Assembly (NCBI GenBank): GCA_964036275.1
Contig: OZ038435.1
Span: forward strand, 15,105,634 to 15,169,633
DNA: 64,000 bases
Reading direction: 5' to 3'
Source: Litoditis marina
Taxonomy: Eukaryota; Nematoda; Chromadorea; Rhabditida; Rhabditidae
The notes below the pieces were generated by a model. The model did not search any database. It saw only the letters and a program-made list of their open reading frames with translations, and was not told the origin of the DNA. The position numbers and the translations under genes were made by a program. Numbering within the stretch: position 1 is the stretch's first letter; every line of letters starts with the position of its first letter. Below, one piece after another: positions 23,625-35,473 of the stretch.

Positions 23625-26600
23625 CTATTTACTACTACAGTACAGATACATCTCCGCACTACTTTCTCTACATGCAGATGGCTTTACAGATTTGACTACC
23701 TTAAACCTATCTCTCAATTCGGACATGAACTCTTTTCTCTCAACGCCATCCCACACTTTACACACGTATACACCGTGTCGCGAGAGTGTAAACGCAGGAG
23801 AAGAGTCCCCTTTTTCTCCCGGAATCGGGTGAAATAACCGGAAAACCGTCCGACACAACTCGATTAGACGGCGGTGATCGGTAGATGGATCGCCTGAAAT
23901 CGATTTATGAATCACACATAATCACTACTCTACAATCAAAAATAAAGAGAAAGTTCATGAAAACACGTAACTTTGGGTTTGTTCGACGATTGGCGGAAAG
24001 AAACCGCGATTTCCAACCACATTTCGCTCAATAATGCTTAATTATATGGAATCTGCTAGTTCTTAGTTAGTGATCTATCTATTTCACCATAATTTATTCA
24101 CAAAGCTCACTGGTTTTAGGGATCTTGGCGTTGTAAACTCAAACTCGTGGACAACGTATGCACACTGTGACTATCCGACAAAAGGAACCGTTCTTTCATT
24201 ATATTTTCGTAAAAAATCGTCGTAATAAGGTACATCATAATAAGCCAAATCTCCTGATTTTGTCAGAAATTGAACCCATTTTTCGATCTCAAATCGTAAA
24301 ATAACCTGAGTTTGCTGTAAAAAACGTACCAGTAGGATTGGGTGCCATATCACTGCGTACCACACCTACTTCCTCAGTTCCCATAAATCTATCCATAAAC
24401 CGTATACTTTTCGTGAAACAGTCAGTTTATCATAATATCTTTATTCTCCATTTGTTCCTTTGCAAATTTTGTATTTTTAAAGAATACATAAATAAATTAA
24501 CAAATGAAATAGAAAACATACCCGTTGGATTGGGTGCCATGTCGCTGAGTACCACATCTACTTCCCTATTTCCCAGTCGATCCCTCATCTTTCCGACCAC
24601 CTTCTCATCCGTGACGTCACTCAGAGACAGAATATCGGCGCCGGCCACAGGGAGGACCATCTGCAAGGAAAATCTACACAATTATACAAACTCTAGAATA
24701 CTTGAAACTCGGCCAGTAGTGGAGAAAGAGGGTGAGACGGCACAATTTTTCTGCCGTTTACCAGCATATAGCACTTCTCGGTGTAAGATAGGTATAGGTT
24801 GATAGATAACCAAACCATTAACCAGAGAAACCATGTCCTCTTCTATTATTGTCAATCGATTCAAACTCGATCGATGAACGATCGCACTCCCCCTACCTCA
24901 CTATCACTACCCAGCTTACAGTGGTATTCGAACTGTCCTTAAAAGCAGAAAAAAAGCGCGGGTCTACTCTATTACTCTCTGTCTCCTAGTTTGTATGATT
25001 ATCTTAGTCCCTATCCTATTAATGTGTTCAAGTACCTGTAAAGCTACCCCCCCCCCCCCCCCCCCAGCAAGTGCCTTATTCTTTAAATGTGAACCAACAA
25101 ATAGATAAAATACCTGTAAATCTACCCCCAACAGGTATCCACTAGTAGACGGTTGATTGAGATGACATCTTTCTGCGACCACCTGACACCACGAACCGGG
25201 CGCACAACCCACATCTATTACCGTGCTATCTGAAACATAGAGAATTTCAGTAGGTGTACAACTATCTAATCAAAACTATCGAAAAAAAAACGGCACAACT
25301 AACATCTATCACTCTACTAAGTGAACTAGGCTCTAGGTACTAGGCGCATCTCTACAGTAAAAGGAACAAATACAACACCGTGTTGTATTTGTTGGCCAAT
25401 TCTACAACTAACCGGGTTTTGAGGTAACCTAACCCTTTTTTGCTAACCTTTTTTCAGGTTACCTTTACCTTGGTACGTAACCTGAAAGTAAAATCCGGTT
25501 ACCGTTCAAACTAACGGTAAAAACCACATTTTGCGTTGGAAAAACAGGTAACCGGTTTTTCATTTTAGGTTACTTACCGGTTACCTTACCTACCGAGGTA
25601 ACCTGAAAAATAGGTTACCAAAAAAGGGTTAGGTTACCTAAAAACCCGGTTGGATATAGAATTCACCATACAACACCGCCAAAGCACAAAGAACTGTGCT
25701 TGAACTTGACATTTAGATTGCGCTCGAATCTTTCGCATTCACTCGTTTTTTTGTTCGGTCTCTAATGGGACCCTTTTGTGATATTTTTTCTATGCTTTGA
25801 ATGTTGAATCTTATGGTTAATTAATAATCTCATTCTTATTCAGAAAGAGATAGATAACCGCTATTCGTAGGAAATACTAATTTGAAATATTGAAATACTG
25901 AATACAGTTCTCGATGAACAAAATTGCTTGAAAACAGGTGAAATGGGCAGTTCGCAGTTTTCGAGAGGTTAAAGTTAAAGAAAGACGATTATGTGGTCCA
26001 ATCGCAACGCTTCAGTCCTTCAAACTGCAATCTGCAATACATTTTTCAATTGCAGTTTAAAGGACCGTTGACACGAGATTGGCCCACATAATCATCCTTC
26101 TTTAAAAGAGAATGACGGTACGAGATCTCACAGCCGGGTGTATTTCTATTGCTTATTCACTTTCACTATTGACACCCATTACGTAAACAATTTCATTTTA
26201 CGGTACGGTATAGATCAACAATCACCAAACCTTTCTTCAAGAAGCGGAATTTATCGTCCAGCTCCATCAGTTTGAACGCACTTCGCGCGCGAAACGAGTG
26301 CTCACGGGCTCGAGTGGCGAATTCATCCGTCATTTGACGTTTCACATATCTGGAACCGAACTGGATGAACAACTACTATGTATTAAAAAAATTCAAAACT
26401 ATTCTCGAAACACTAGATTAGGGTGATATAAACTGTTTTGATTCAAAGCAATACGGCTCGCTCTCCAAGTTCTAGCCTAACAAGTTAAAATGGCACCCAA
26501 ATTTTCAAAGTCTATCATCCTCGCAAAAAAAACCCAAAAAAAAACCCCCCGTTGAACCCAACTTTGATCTAAGAGTAATTGTTTTCTGAGACTTCACACA

Positions 26601-26778
26601 CATCCGTAAGAAGTCGTGCCAGGCACACACGATTCGCTATGGTCTGGTCTCTACAATCTGCACTGCACGAACAAGGAAACAAATCATACTTTGAAAAAAT
26701 TACCCACCTTTGCGCATCTGGACGTCGTACACGAGAGGCGAAACCGCGACAGAGAAGGATCCAAGGAGAAGAACTCAT
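23625..26778 (-). CDS. MRM2: Mitochondrial rRNA 2'-O-methyltransferase (FtsJ/RrmJ family)
   Basis: Exons 26778-26708, 26349-26231, 25229-25114, 24660-24522 and 23893-23625 give 237 residues, all in phase. Residues 1-24 (MSSSPWILLCRGFASRVRR) look like a mitochondrial presequence. The FtsJ fold follows: RARSAFKLMELDDKF with the first catalytic Lys, SAM motif I VIDVGCAPGSWCQVV, catalytic Asp in VVLSDMAPNPTGDPSTDH, and a later Lys/Glu pair in YVCKVWDG and the SSAEMY end. This K-D-K-E arrangement methylates ribose 2'-O; the presequence and length point to MRM2, which modifies the A-loop of mitochondrial large-subunit rRNA, rather than cytosolic FTSJ1. A trans-splice-like acceptor (TTTTTCATTCTAG) lies 7 bp before ATG. 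The intron before the last exon holds a mutated copy of the exon-4 end (24325-24385). Confidence 0.88.
25394..25671. repeat. GAATTCTATATCTAACC-family palindrome
   Basis: Copy in MRM2 intron 2. Left end 'ccaattctacaactaacc', right end 'ggttggatatagaattcac'. Directly outside are small repeats of 'tacaacaccg'. Confidence 0.85.
25975..26106. repeat. AAGGACGATTATGTGG-family palindrome
   Basis: Copy in MRM2 intron 2; both arms and the inner 'tttaaactgcaa...ttgcagtttaaa' hairpin are intact. Confidence 0.8.
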
Positions 26779-26785
26779 CTAACTG

Positions 26786-27269
26786 CTAGAATGAAAAATA
26801 GAACAATACGAAGAAATAAGTTCATCATTGTAATCAGACCGAATATAATTAAGTATCGTGTATCGGAATTTACCGTAATAGAACCCGCAGCAAGTTGCAC
26901 ACATAAGTTATCAGGTAATATATATTTATTTGAACTACTCTCAATAAACTGAAACATTGAGCGAAAATACACATAATGATAAGAAAAACAATCTAAACAG
27001 AGAATTACTTAGATTCAGAATTGCATCTTGTTTATAACGAAAAGTACGTGAAATATAGAATATATTATTCGCACCAGTTCAAAAAATTTAACATATAAGT
27101 TTTCGGAATGTACAACTAGCCACCCTACATCATGCTGGATTTACGAGCTCAAAATTTCAAATCAAATCAAAACAAGCCAAACTCAATACTGTTGTTATAA
27201 CTTGTAACTTTGTTAATTTAACAACTATAAAACATTGCAAACTAACTATACAATTGAAAGAAAGACCAA
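26786..27269. other. Intercistronic region, CIAO2B to MRM2
   Basis: About 490 bp of AT-rich sequence between two minus-strand genes. I see no ORF or repeat of note; the downstream edge is the MRM2 trans-splice-like acceptor. Confidence 0.5.
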
Positions 27270-30200
27270 CTACTCCGGCGGCTCGAGACATTTGTTCACT
27301 GCTTGCATCAGACCCACATTCTCCATGGCGGCCGCAACTCGCTCCTGCAGAATAGCAAAATGAAAAAAAATTGTGAACAAAACTTGAGTGTTTCCATCAG
27401 GTAACATTCCGCATCCACGTTTCGTAGCGTAAGCGTAAATCACCATCTAAATCGTAACATTCATTGTTTTACAGTACAATTTCCGCGTGAAATAGGACGA
27501 ACTCTCTCTCTGAGAGGTAACAGGTTTCGCTAAAATATGTCACAAATTAGACTCGAACGGGGGGCGAATCATACACCGCCAAGGGTCTCTTATCTTCCCT
27601 GAACTCTCGCGACACCTCCTCCTTGATAGAGTCGCGACCCCTCCAAAATTCTTCAAAACTGCGATTTTCATCAATTTTTGGTAGTTTTGTTTGGATTTCG
27701 CTGTTTTTCAATTCGCGACCCCTACTTTTCATGAAATTAGTTCACAACCCTCCATTTTATAAGAGACCTTGGCAGTGTATGGGGCGAATTCATGTTTCTC
27801 CCAGATTCTTTATAACGTAACTACGTAACTGTACCCAATCTCCGTATCATTTCTGTGCATCTAGAGTAAATCTCTCTTTTCGCTAATTCACAAAATGTAC
27901 CAGCAAAGCATGAAAGGTGTAGAACTGTTCTACTAGAACAATGAATAACCATCGTGATTCGTAAACTAAATAATATCTTACCTTATCCGACAGCTGCCTG
28001 TTGATGGCTTCTTCTGTGCTGTGGGATCCGGGGGTAATTGAGACGAGAACCTGCAATTACGAATAAACCAATAACTAAAATCATTATTCACAAAGTGAAA
28101 GAACACCTAAAAAAACTTATTTGGACCATTTAAACTATTTCAAATTGAGTCAGACATTGTACGGCGATTTTCATCAAAGCTACACACACACACTAGTAAA
28201 AAAGTATGAAAATTCTAGAAAAACCAGTTTTCGGACCAAGACACGTCAAACTTTTTTGCATAAGAAATAAGGGAATCTTTCTGTGTTTGACGAATAACAA
28301 ACACTTTTTATGCCTAAAACACATATCAAAAACTAGAAAAAACATATTCACACACCAGGCCCCCATTTTCGAGTGGAATACGTGAAAATACTGGAAAATC
28401 ATGTTTTTTGTTTGTTTCGATACTAGGGGATTTGAACCAGGTTTTGGAATATTCCGGCTACACGGACGACCAAACTGGAAAATATAGATCATACCTTGAC
28501 TTTAGGGTGCAACGATCTGGCCAACTTGACTCGGATGGCCAATCCAATTAGAGTGGCCATGGAACAATGCGGAATGGTCGGGGTGAACTTCACCTGAAAT
28601 TGTGTATTGTGAAACAAATGATGAACATGAAACGTTGCTGACCATGGATCAAGCATATAGTTTTATCCTGGATTTACCTTAAATACAAAGTAAGGTTCCA
28701 CTATGATTCAAAATGTACCCCGAGTTTCGATGTTACGATTATACATCAGAATCACTTCCACTAGAATATCTCCAATTTTCACAGAAGAGTTGAACTTTTC
28801 TTGCTATTCAGAAAAGTTCGTCAGTTATAGAGAACATCGGCAAACTCCCGGGAAAATTTAAGTATCGCCCCCCCCCCCCCCACTTTAGTTGGGTCCCCCC
28901 CGTAGCACTTCAACCCCCCACCCAAGCTGAAACCTGAAAATCTAGGAGAGGGGGGGGGCAAAATTCAAGTTCGACATTTACTATTTACCCCCCACCTGGG
29001 TCGACGGGGGGTAGAACTTCAATAGTGGGGGATCAAACTTCAACGAGTGGGGGGCTGAACTTCAATACCGGAAATGTTTACTTTTTACCCCCACCCTCAA
29101 ATTTTTGTATTGCAGGGGATAAATTGAACTATAACCCCCCGGGGGGGTCAAACTACAATTCCCCAAACGCAATATAAATTCATGAAAAAGTGGGGGCCCA
29201 ACGACTGTGAGATTTGTCTTCTGCTGTGCGCCCCTTAGACAGCTACTCTCAAATGGAGCAGCTACTGCTACAAAAACCGGAAAATACTTATATACTCAAG
29301 TATAACTGTTCATTACAAACATACAAAAGTCGTAAAATATTTTTTCAAACCTGTAAACTAGAATCTACAAGTCACAGCTGTAAAAGACAGAACAACTGTT
29401 AAATAATATGCCAAGTGTTATAGCACCTAGAGTTGAAGTAAGAACCAAAACTGCAAATCATTGTGTACAAAACCAGAATCTCTATAGTTGACTACGTTGA
29501 GTTAACATCTGTGATTTGTATATTATAGTTTACAGGTTTGAAAAAATATTTTACGACTTTTGTATGTTTGTAATGAACAGTTATACTTGAGTATATAAGT
29601 ATTTTCCGGTTTTTGTAGCAGTAGCTGCTCCATTTGAGAGTAGCTGTCTAAGGGGCGCACAGCAGAAGACAAATCTCACAGTCGTTGGGCCCCCACTTTT
29701 TCATGAATTTTTCTCTTTTTGTACACATGCCGTAGGTATGTGGTTTGATCTGTACGGTGCAGATAAAATTGTTTTCTTAATGAATGACTTGTCAAGTATT
29801 ACCATCATTCGAAAAAAATATAACGTCAACATTGCAGTTCTGAAAACATAATTTATCTGCCCTTCAGAATCCCAGAATACGTCATATTCATACGTGAAAT
29901 ACCCTCACATCAGGTTGAGAAAAGTGAGCATGAGCAGCACCAAAAAATGAGTGTGTAACTAAAAATGCCGCATTTTTGTCACCACTCATAGTTTCTCCGA
30001 CGTAGGTGGCCCCAAAAGTGACCATGCATCGATCGAAATCTGGCAAAAATGAGCATCAATCAGTATCGAAAGTGGGGGGTATTTTACATATGGTCATATT
30101 TGAATGAAGTTTTATCGTGAATTGACCATTTTTAAGAAACTTTCAGCATTCAAAACATATTTCACGTCAATTTTTTCAAAAGTTGACGTCATCTGGTCTT

Positions 30201-30912
30201 CTGAATTCCAGAATATTTAGATAAAGTTTCATCGTTAATATACCATTTTTAAGATATTTTCAGCATTTGAAATAATATGTGACGTCAACTTTGCATTTTT
30301 CAAAAATGACGTCATCTGGTCTCCAGAATCGCAGAATACGTCACTCTTACATTGAGTTTTACCGTTAAATGGCCCTTTATAAGATTTTACCATAATTTGA
30401 AAATATATGTGACGTCAACTTTGCACTTTTCAAAAATGACGTCATCTGGTCTCCAGAATCCCAGAATACGTCTTTCTTAAATTGAGTTTCACCGTTAATT
30501 GACCCTTCCTAAGATATTACCATCATTTGAAAATATATGTGACATCAACTTTGCACTTTTCGATTATGACGTCATCCGAGCTCCAGAATCCTCGATAACG
30601 TCATCAGTAGAAGACTTACATCTAAATCAATGTCAGTTCATGTCGTGGTATCATACTTCAAATTTTACTTGAATTGGTTAGGACTGAGCAGAGTTATAAC
30701 GCAATTTCATTTACCCCGACAGAGAGGGCGAGAGAGTGCACGAAATGAAGAGACGCAGAGACATTTTGAAAGACCTATAACTTGATGAAAAATGATTTTT
30801 TCCGAAAAAAAGTTTGCGCCCCCAAGGTTTGAGTGGGATATCTATCGTCTCCAAAATTTTCAGTCAAATCGGTTCACACATAAAATTTTCCCAGAAGTGC
30901 GTTCACACACAC

Positions 30913-31011
<99 letters not shown>

Positions 31012-32065
31012 CGGAAGTTGGCGGTCTGCATGAAGCGCATAACGTCATAACTCGGCTCAAACTTAATCAATTTTGTTCAAATTTTGAACATAGCTTGTAA
31101 ATATGCCATGAAACACCAACAAATCATCAAAAGTTTTGATTTGCACGTTTGGGCCTTTTTGAAGGTAAACTAAAAAAATGAAAGCGCGCATTAGCCGGAC
31201 CAAAGACAAATCTCGCACAGCGCTTCGCGCTGCGCGCGATTCAAAAAGGTGGGGGGTAAAAAGTCAATGTTCCCAAAATATCGACCAAAAGCCCGTCCAA
31301 ACATCATTATATGGGAAATCTCCGTTTTTTTTCGAGACACCATCACCAACACCTTCACGCGATACACAGTTATATATATAGAATGAAGCATGTAAAGCAT
31401 TGTAAACTAACATCAACAAAAGTTACAAAAGTCTACTTGGGCTCGTCGCTTGTTGATCAAAGCAACTCAAATTTGAAGATTCTACACCAAAAGTAGCTGA
31501 AATCACTCAAAATTTGAACAATTATTCAAACTCACATCAACAAAAGTCTCCTTTGGCTCGTTGGAGACCTTGATCAGTTCCTCCTGGACGACATTCAATT
31601 GTTCCAGTGTCAAAGGGTGTTCTGGGTCGTTGATGTCGCGGATCAAATCGAAGATTTCCCACGAATCTATCGGGTCCTCCACTGACTCGTCCCTAAAATG
31701 GACATAAAAACCATACACCGGTAAGTTCCGACAAAACACATGAAAGAGTGCATTTTTATAGTTGAACGCGTAAAAATTAGTGATTTTGCATAAACATATA
31801 GACAAATTTTTTGATTTTAGCGTAAATGTAGTTTTCACATTTATTGTAGTACGAGCCTTTTTCAACCCATTTTCGACCAGGGTGGGGGGCAAATGTAAAC
31901 TATTCCCCAAACATCCACCAACAAGTTGCAAATATTGAAACTTTTTCTGGAGGAAAAGTAAAACAAATCAACGTACATTTCAGCAACTTTGTCCTTGACT
32001 GGCCGTTCTCGTGTGCTGACTGAATAAATCACGGGCGCCGCATTTTCAAGACGATCCGCAACCAT
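27270..32065 (-). CDS. CIAO2B: Cytosolic Fe-S cluster assembly protein CIAO2B (MIP18 family)
   Basis: Exons 32065-31977, 31692-31536, 28593-28495, 28050-27982 and 27344-27270 join in phase and give 162 residues, the family's normal length. The MIP18/DUF59 signature is clear: [20 protein letters not shown], the metal-binding region [18 protein letters not shown] with its reactive Cys, and [21 protein letters not shown]2B works with MMS19 and CIAO1 to insert Fe-S clusters into cytosolic and nuclear proteins such as DNA polymerases and helicases. The start ATG follows an acceptor (CATTTCTAG) by 2 bp, as expected for a trans-spliced first gene of an operon. Intron 2 is 2.9 kb because it holds a poly-C element and a complete copy of the 2-kb complex repeat. 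Confidence 0.95.
28865..29160. repeat. Poly-C/poly-G element (GTAGCACTTCAAC family, long copy)
   Basis: Starts in a C run and ends in a G-rich stretch; the interior repeats 'aacttcaa' next to C or G runs on both strands. Related to 8085-8230. Confidence 0.75.
30184..30574. promoter_or_regulatory. Cluster of perfect CRE-type TGACGTCA palindromes
   Basis: Six exact TGACGTCA sites at about 30184, 30280, 30307, 30410, 30437 and 30567, plus near matches at about 30540 and 30598, two per tandem unit. TGACGTCA is the CREB/ATF consensus. Whether the cluster is bound is not known; it may only reflect repeat amplification. Confidence 0.4.
30905..31009. repeat. (CA)n microsatellite
   Basis: About 105 bp of nearly pure CA dinucleotide with one interruption near the start, inside copy 1 of the 2-kb repeat. 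Confidence 0.98.
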
Positions 32066-32570
32066 ACCTAGAAATGGGGAAAACTGACATGTCAACTGAT
32101 AAATAGCAGAATCCACACAAATTCTCGCTAAATCAGTGAAGAAAACAAACGAGCAAATGTACTGACGTAATGACAGCGAAAAGTTGTTCAGATAAGACTG
32201 GGCCGAGTAGGTACACATAAAGTAACCATGAAATGGGTTTCAAATAAACGAGTCAAGAATAAACTAACTAGCGCGTGATCTATAGATTTCCTAAAGAACT
32301 CAACAATGCAACAATTATACGATTTGCGTCATTGAAAAACATGACGAAATTATAAAAACCTGAAACTATCGAAAACAGCCGAATATCACTACGCAGACAT
32401 TTATCGAACAGCCCGAAACGAGAGAAGATCACTATTTATCGAATGAAACCGGAAACACGCTTGTAGAATAAAACTATAAATCTTATTATTTGGAAATTTA
32501 ATTTTTTTAGAAAACTCAAAAATGATGCGCGTGTGAGCGAAAATGATCACGTACGTCTATTTATACCCTC
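32066..32570. other. Upstream region of the CIAO2B gene cluster
   Basis: AT-rich DNA immediately upstream of the first gene of the probable operon, so it should hold the promoter. I could not identify a specific binding site. Confidence 0.4.
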
Positions 32571-34253
32571 AGCCAAGTGACGATCATTAGCGAGCGACTT
32601 AAAGATTTGTAGCGCGCGAATCAGCATATTTGTTGCGAATTGCTTGCAGGCGACAAATGTTCAATTGGCGCGCTACAAATCGCCAAGTCGCCCGCGGTTG
32701 AACATTTCAATGGCCTGCTACAAATCGTTTAATCGCCATAACGAACAGTACGCCGATTAGACAGGAAAAAAAAACCGTATTTTCACTTTTTACTTCGCAA
32801 TTCCTGTTTTGAATGATAACAAAGGTTGAATACTGCAATTTTATTCAATTAAATATCACAAAAAAACAAGATAAACCACTTAAACATGAACAAAAGGAAC
32901 ATATTCAATCATATTTAATCGAAGATGAATAGAGATTGCAGTGGTCTTCATCTTCTACGCGGCTGTCATCGGGTCTCTTCAGATTCTAATCGAGTTTCTT
33001 GATTGTAGGTAGATCTTCAACCATATCGACCATCGCAAGCTGAAATTATCCAATTTTCAAAAAGTATAGGACGGATTCGAACCACTGTCGCTCAACTAAA
33101 CGACATTTCAACAACCAAACGAGCATATATTACGTGCGAAACCCGGATCAGTTAGCATTAGCACAAAAATCACTTTGAAACGTTGTAGGAACCACTTAAA
33201 AACCAGTATATGACAAACATACAACGCTTGGGCTTGTGAGTTCAAAAATCAATGGTTTCTTTCGTTTCTATACAGAATAGTCAGCAGTCTAAAAGGTATA
33301 TCGTTATGTTACCCTTGCCGGCGGTGTATGTTCAATGACTACGTGCAAACTAGATTCAATGATGAAATACGTTCCGTTATTATATACTGGCCATTTAACT
33401 TCCGGTTCCGAAGTTTTTAGTTCTTGGGTAATAAATTTTGACGTTTATAATTATCAAAATGGGAAAAAAACAGCTTGGTTGTATGAAAATTAACGGCGAG
33501 CGAATTCTTTGTCTAACTAAACAGATTTTTTGGTGAACCTGAAACTATCTCCAAACGAAAACCTGCCTCCTTTAGTACATGTCACACACATAATTTGGTT
33601 TTCACAGTTAGTTCTGAGAAGGATTAACGAAAAGGTTGGGTTTTACACAAGACCTGTCCTTGAATAATGTTGTAAATAAAAGCCAAACCAACCTGCTCTC
33701 AGCAAAAGATGTTCTTCCGTGAAGACTTCGGTACCGGTACGTTTTTTACTCTTCGCACCTGTCGATCATCAAGACAACTGCGTTTCGGAGCCGATAGAGC
33801 ACTGTAAAAGTAATATTAACGTTTTACTAAGAAACAGTTATTGGTCAACATCTTATTTCTCAATCTAGATTAGGGCACGGCTGACCCCCCACAGTCCGAA
33901 AAACGGGCTACTTCTGCCCGAAAACAAGAAAATTGGTATATTTTTTGCTGCAAAATCATCAATATTACTTGCTGTTTGAATGAAAACGGAATTTTTTACC
34001 GCATGGTCGGTCCTTGCTCGTCGTATTTTCGAAAGTGGTCGTTTTCCTGAGCCTAAGCCTTAAGTTCTAAGTAAGCATTAACTGGTATGTAGTATGTTAA
34101 AAGAATGTTGTATGAGAATATCAAAAAAGATCGATATTATTAAACTTCCCGCTTTCGACTTATCTGTCGCTTTTGCAACTGAGTTAAAATTGAAAATATA
34201 GTGAAAAACATCGATATTTGTAACAAAATTATCAAAAAAATCTACAAATACAT

Positions 34254-34562
34254 GTAGTAATCCTCTTAAAACTCTGAATAACATCCGTTTATATTCAATA
34301 TCCCTCACGAAATAGAAAGTTTCGATTCGTGACAGCCAGATAATAAGGCGATTCGAAAGCTATCGAAAGAAGCGAAAGAAGCGCAGAAGCTATCGAAAAC
34401 GTTTACTCAATGGCTTTCTATTCTAACTGGATTTTCACTTCGAATCGCCTTATTATCTGGCTGTCACGAATCGAAACTTTCTATTTCGTGGTTTGTGCCA
34501 AACTGGGGAGGGATATTGAATATAAACGGATGTTATTCAGAGTTTTAAGAGGATTACTACGG
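34254..34562. repeat. Inverted repeat with about 105-bp arms
   Basis: Both arms carry 'gttattcagagttttaagag', 'ggatattgaatataaacgg' and 'cgaatcgccttattatctgg' in opposite orientation; the right arm has a roughly 20-bp insertion between blocks. Confidence 0.8.
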
Positions 34563-34886
34563 GAAAATTGTACAATTGCCCCCCCCCCCCCCCCGTAGTA
34601 CTATCACCCCCCTCCCAATACGATTTCCTATAGAGTGGGGGGTGATTGTAAATGGGGGGTAATTGTACAATGTCGACGTTTAACAATCACCCCCCACAAT
34701 ACAAAATGGGGGGGTAATAGTACAACCCCGGACTTGTTTAACAATCGCCCCTCACTCAATCCAAACCTGCAGTAAAGGACGTTGTACAATCACCCCCCCC
34801 CCCCCTAGGGGTGGGGGGCGATTGTACTACGGGTCGGATTCCAACCTATTTCGGCTCAAGGGGGGGGGGGGACGATTGTACAATAA
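34563..34886. repeat. Poly-C/poly-G-tipped element (TGTACAATTGCCCC family), copy 1
   Basis: Left end 'tgtacaattgccccc', right end 'gggggacgattgtacaat'; internal C and G runs separated by 'gattgtac'. Inverted, shorter copy at 49893-50081. Confidence 0.8.
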
Positions 34887-35473
34887 ACCCGTTTTTTCGA
34901 GCCTTGTCAAAATACACAGCATCTTTGGAATCGGTGGTCTTTGGAATCATTCTCCAATTGCAGGCAGAATAAGGTTCATGAATGGGCGAAACTGCAATAT
35001 TTCTGACAGAACTTTTGCAATTTGTCTGTGAACATACCTAAAAAATTTCACTTCGACGTCTCTCACGAATAAGTGTCCATCCTATTTCGGGCAAAGAAAG
35101 AATAACATCAGTTCTGAGTGTCTGAAATTACATTCGAAAGCTGAACATAAAAAAATAATGAACAACCACAAAATAACAATAAAAAAGAATAAAAAATTTA
35201 AAAAGAGAGAGAGAAAATTATGCGAGTAATTGCATAATACGAAGTCCGCCGCTTCACATTACGATCACGTAAAAACCGTGCAGCGTATGAAGTTCAGTAG
35301 CGCGCTAGAAATCGGCGAGAAATCTTTGAGCCGCCGCCATAAATTTCACGCCGTTTTTTGTCGCCGTCTAATAGCAGGCCATTGAAAATCTTGATTTTTT
35401 TGTCGCGCGCTACAAAAAAAGTGAAAAAATTTTGTTGATTTGTCGCTGGCTAATGATGGGCATTTGTCTGAGC

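Larger units (their letters stand above)
29178..31240. repeat. Complex 2-kb repeat, copy 1
   Basis: Order of parts: a roughly 530-bp hairpin (arms 29178-29385 and 29505-29709), about 900 bp of tandem roughly 115-130-bp units rich in TGACGTCA, a (CA)n tract at 30905-31009, then a tail ending in the GC palindrome 'cagcgcttcgcgctgcgcg'. The same order recurs at 45024-46745. No coding capacity beyond spurious Thr-His runs over the CA tract. Lies within CIAO2B intron 2. Confidence 0.9.
32575..35460. repeat. About 2.9-kb fold-back region, no genes
   Basis: Its two ends are related in inverted orientation: 32575-32745 and 35281-35460 share 'atcattagcgagcgac' (mirror 'gtcgctggctaatgat'), 'gtagcgcgcga' and 'ttcaatggcctgcta'. 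Inside are an inverted repeat (34254-34360 against 34432-34562) and a poly-C-tipped element (34563-34886). I found no convincing ORF. It behaves like one large non-autonomous element with later insertions. Confidence 0.55.

Noticed and set aside
29178..29709. CRISPR array or rRNA structure in the long hairpin
   Set aside because: It is one symmetric hairpin found twice, with no spaced direct repeats and no rRNA motifs.
30792..31100. ORFs over the CA tracts (Thr-His and Cys-Val repeats), also at 46325-46574
   Set aside because: They are translations of a microsatellite and frames differ by copy; no start context or splice structure.
32960..33815. Small minus-strand gene with pieces near 33800, 33330 and 33040
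   Set aside because: Each piece has acceptor-like edges and a short open frame, but their phases cannot be joined without a stop and no start codon fits.
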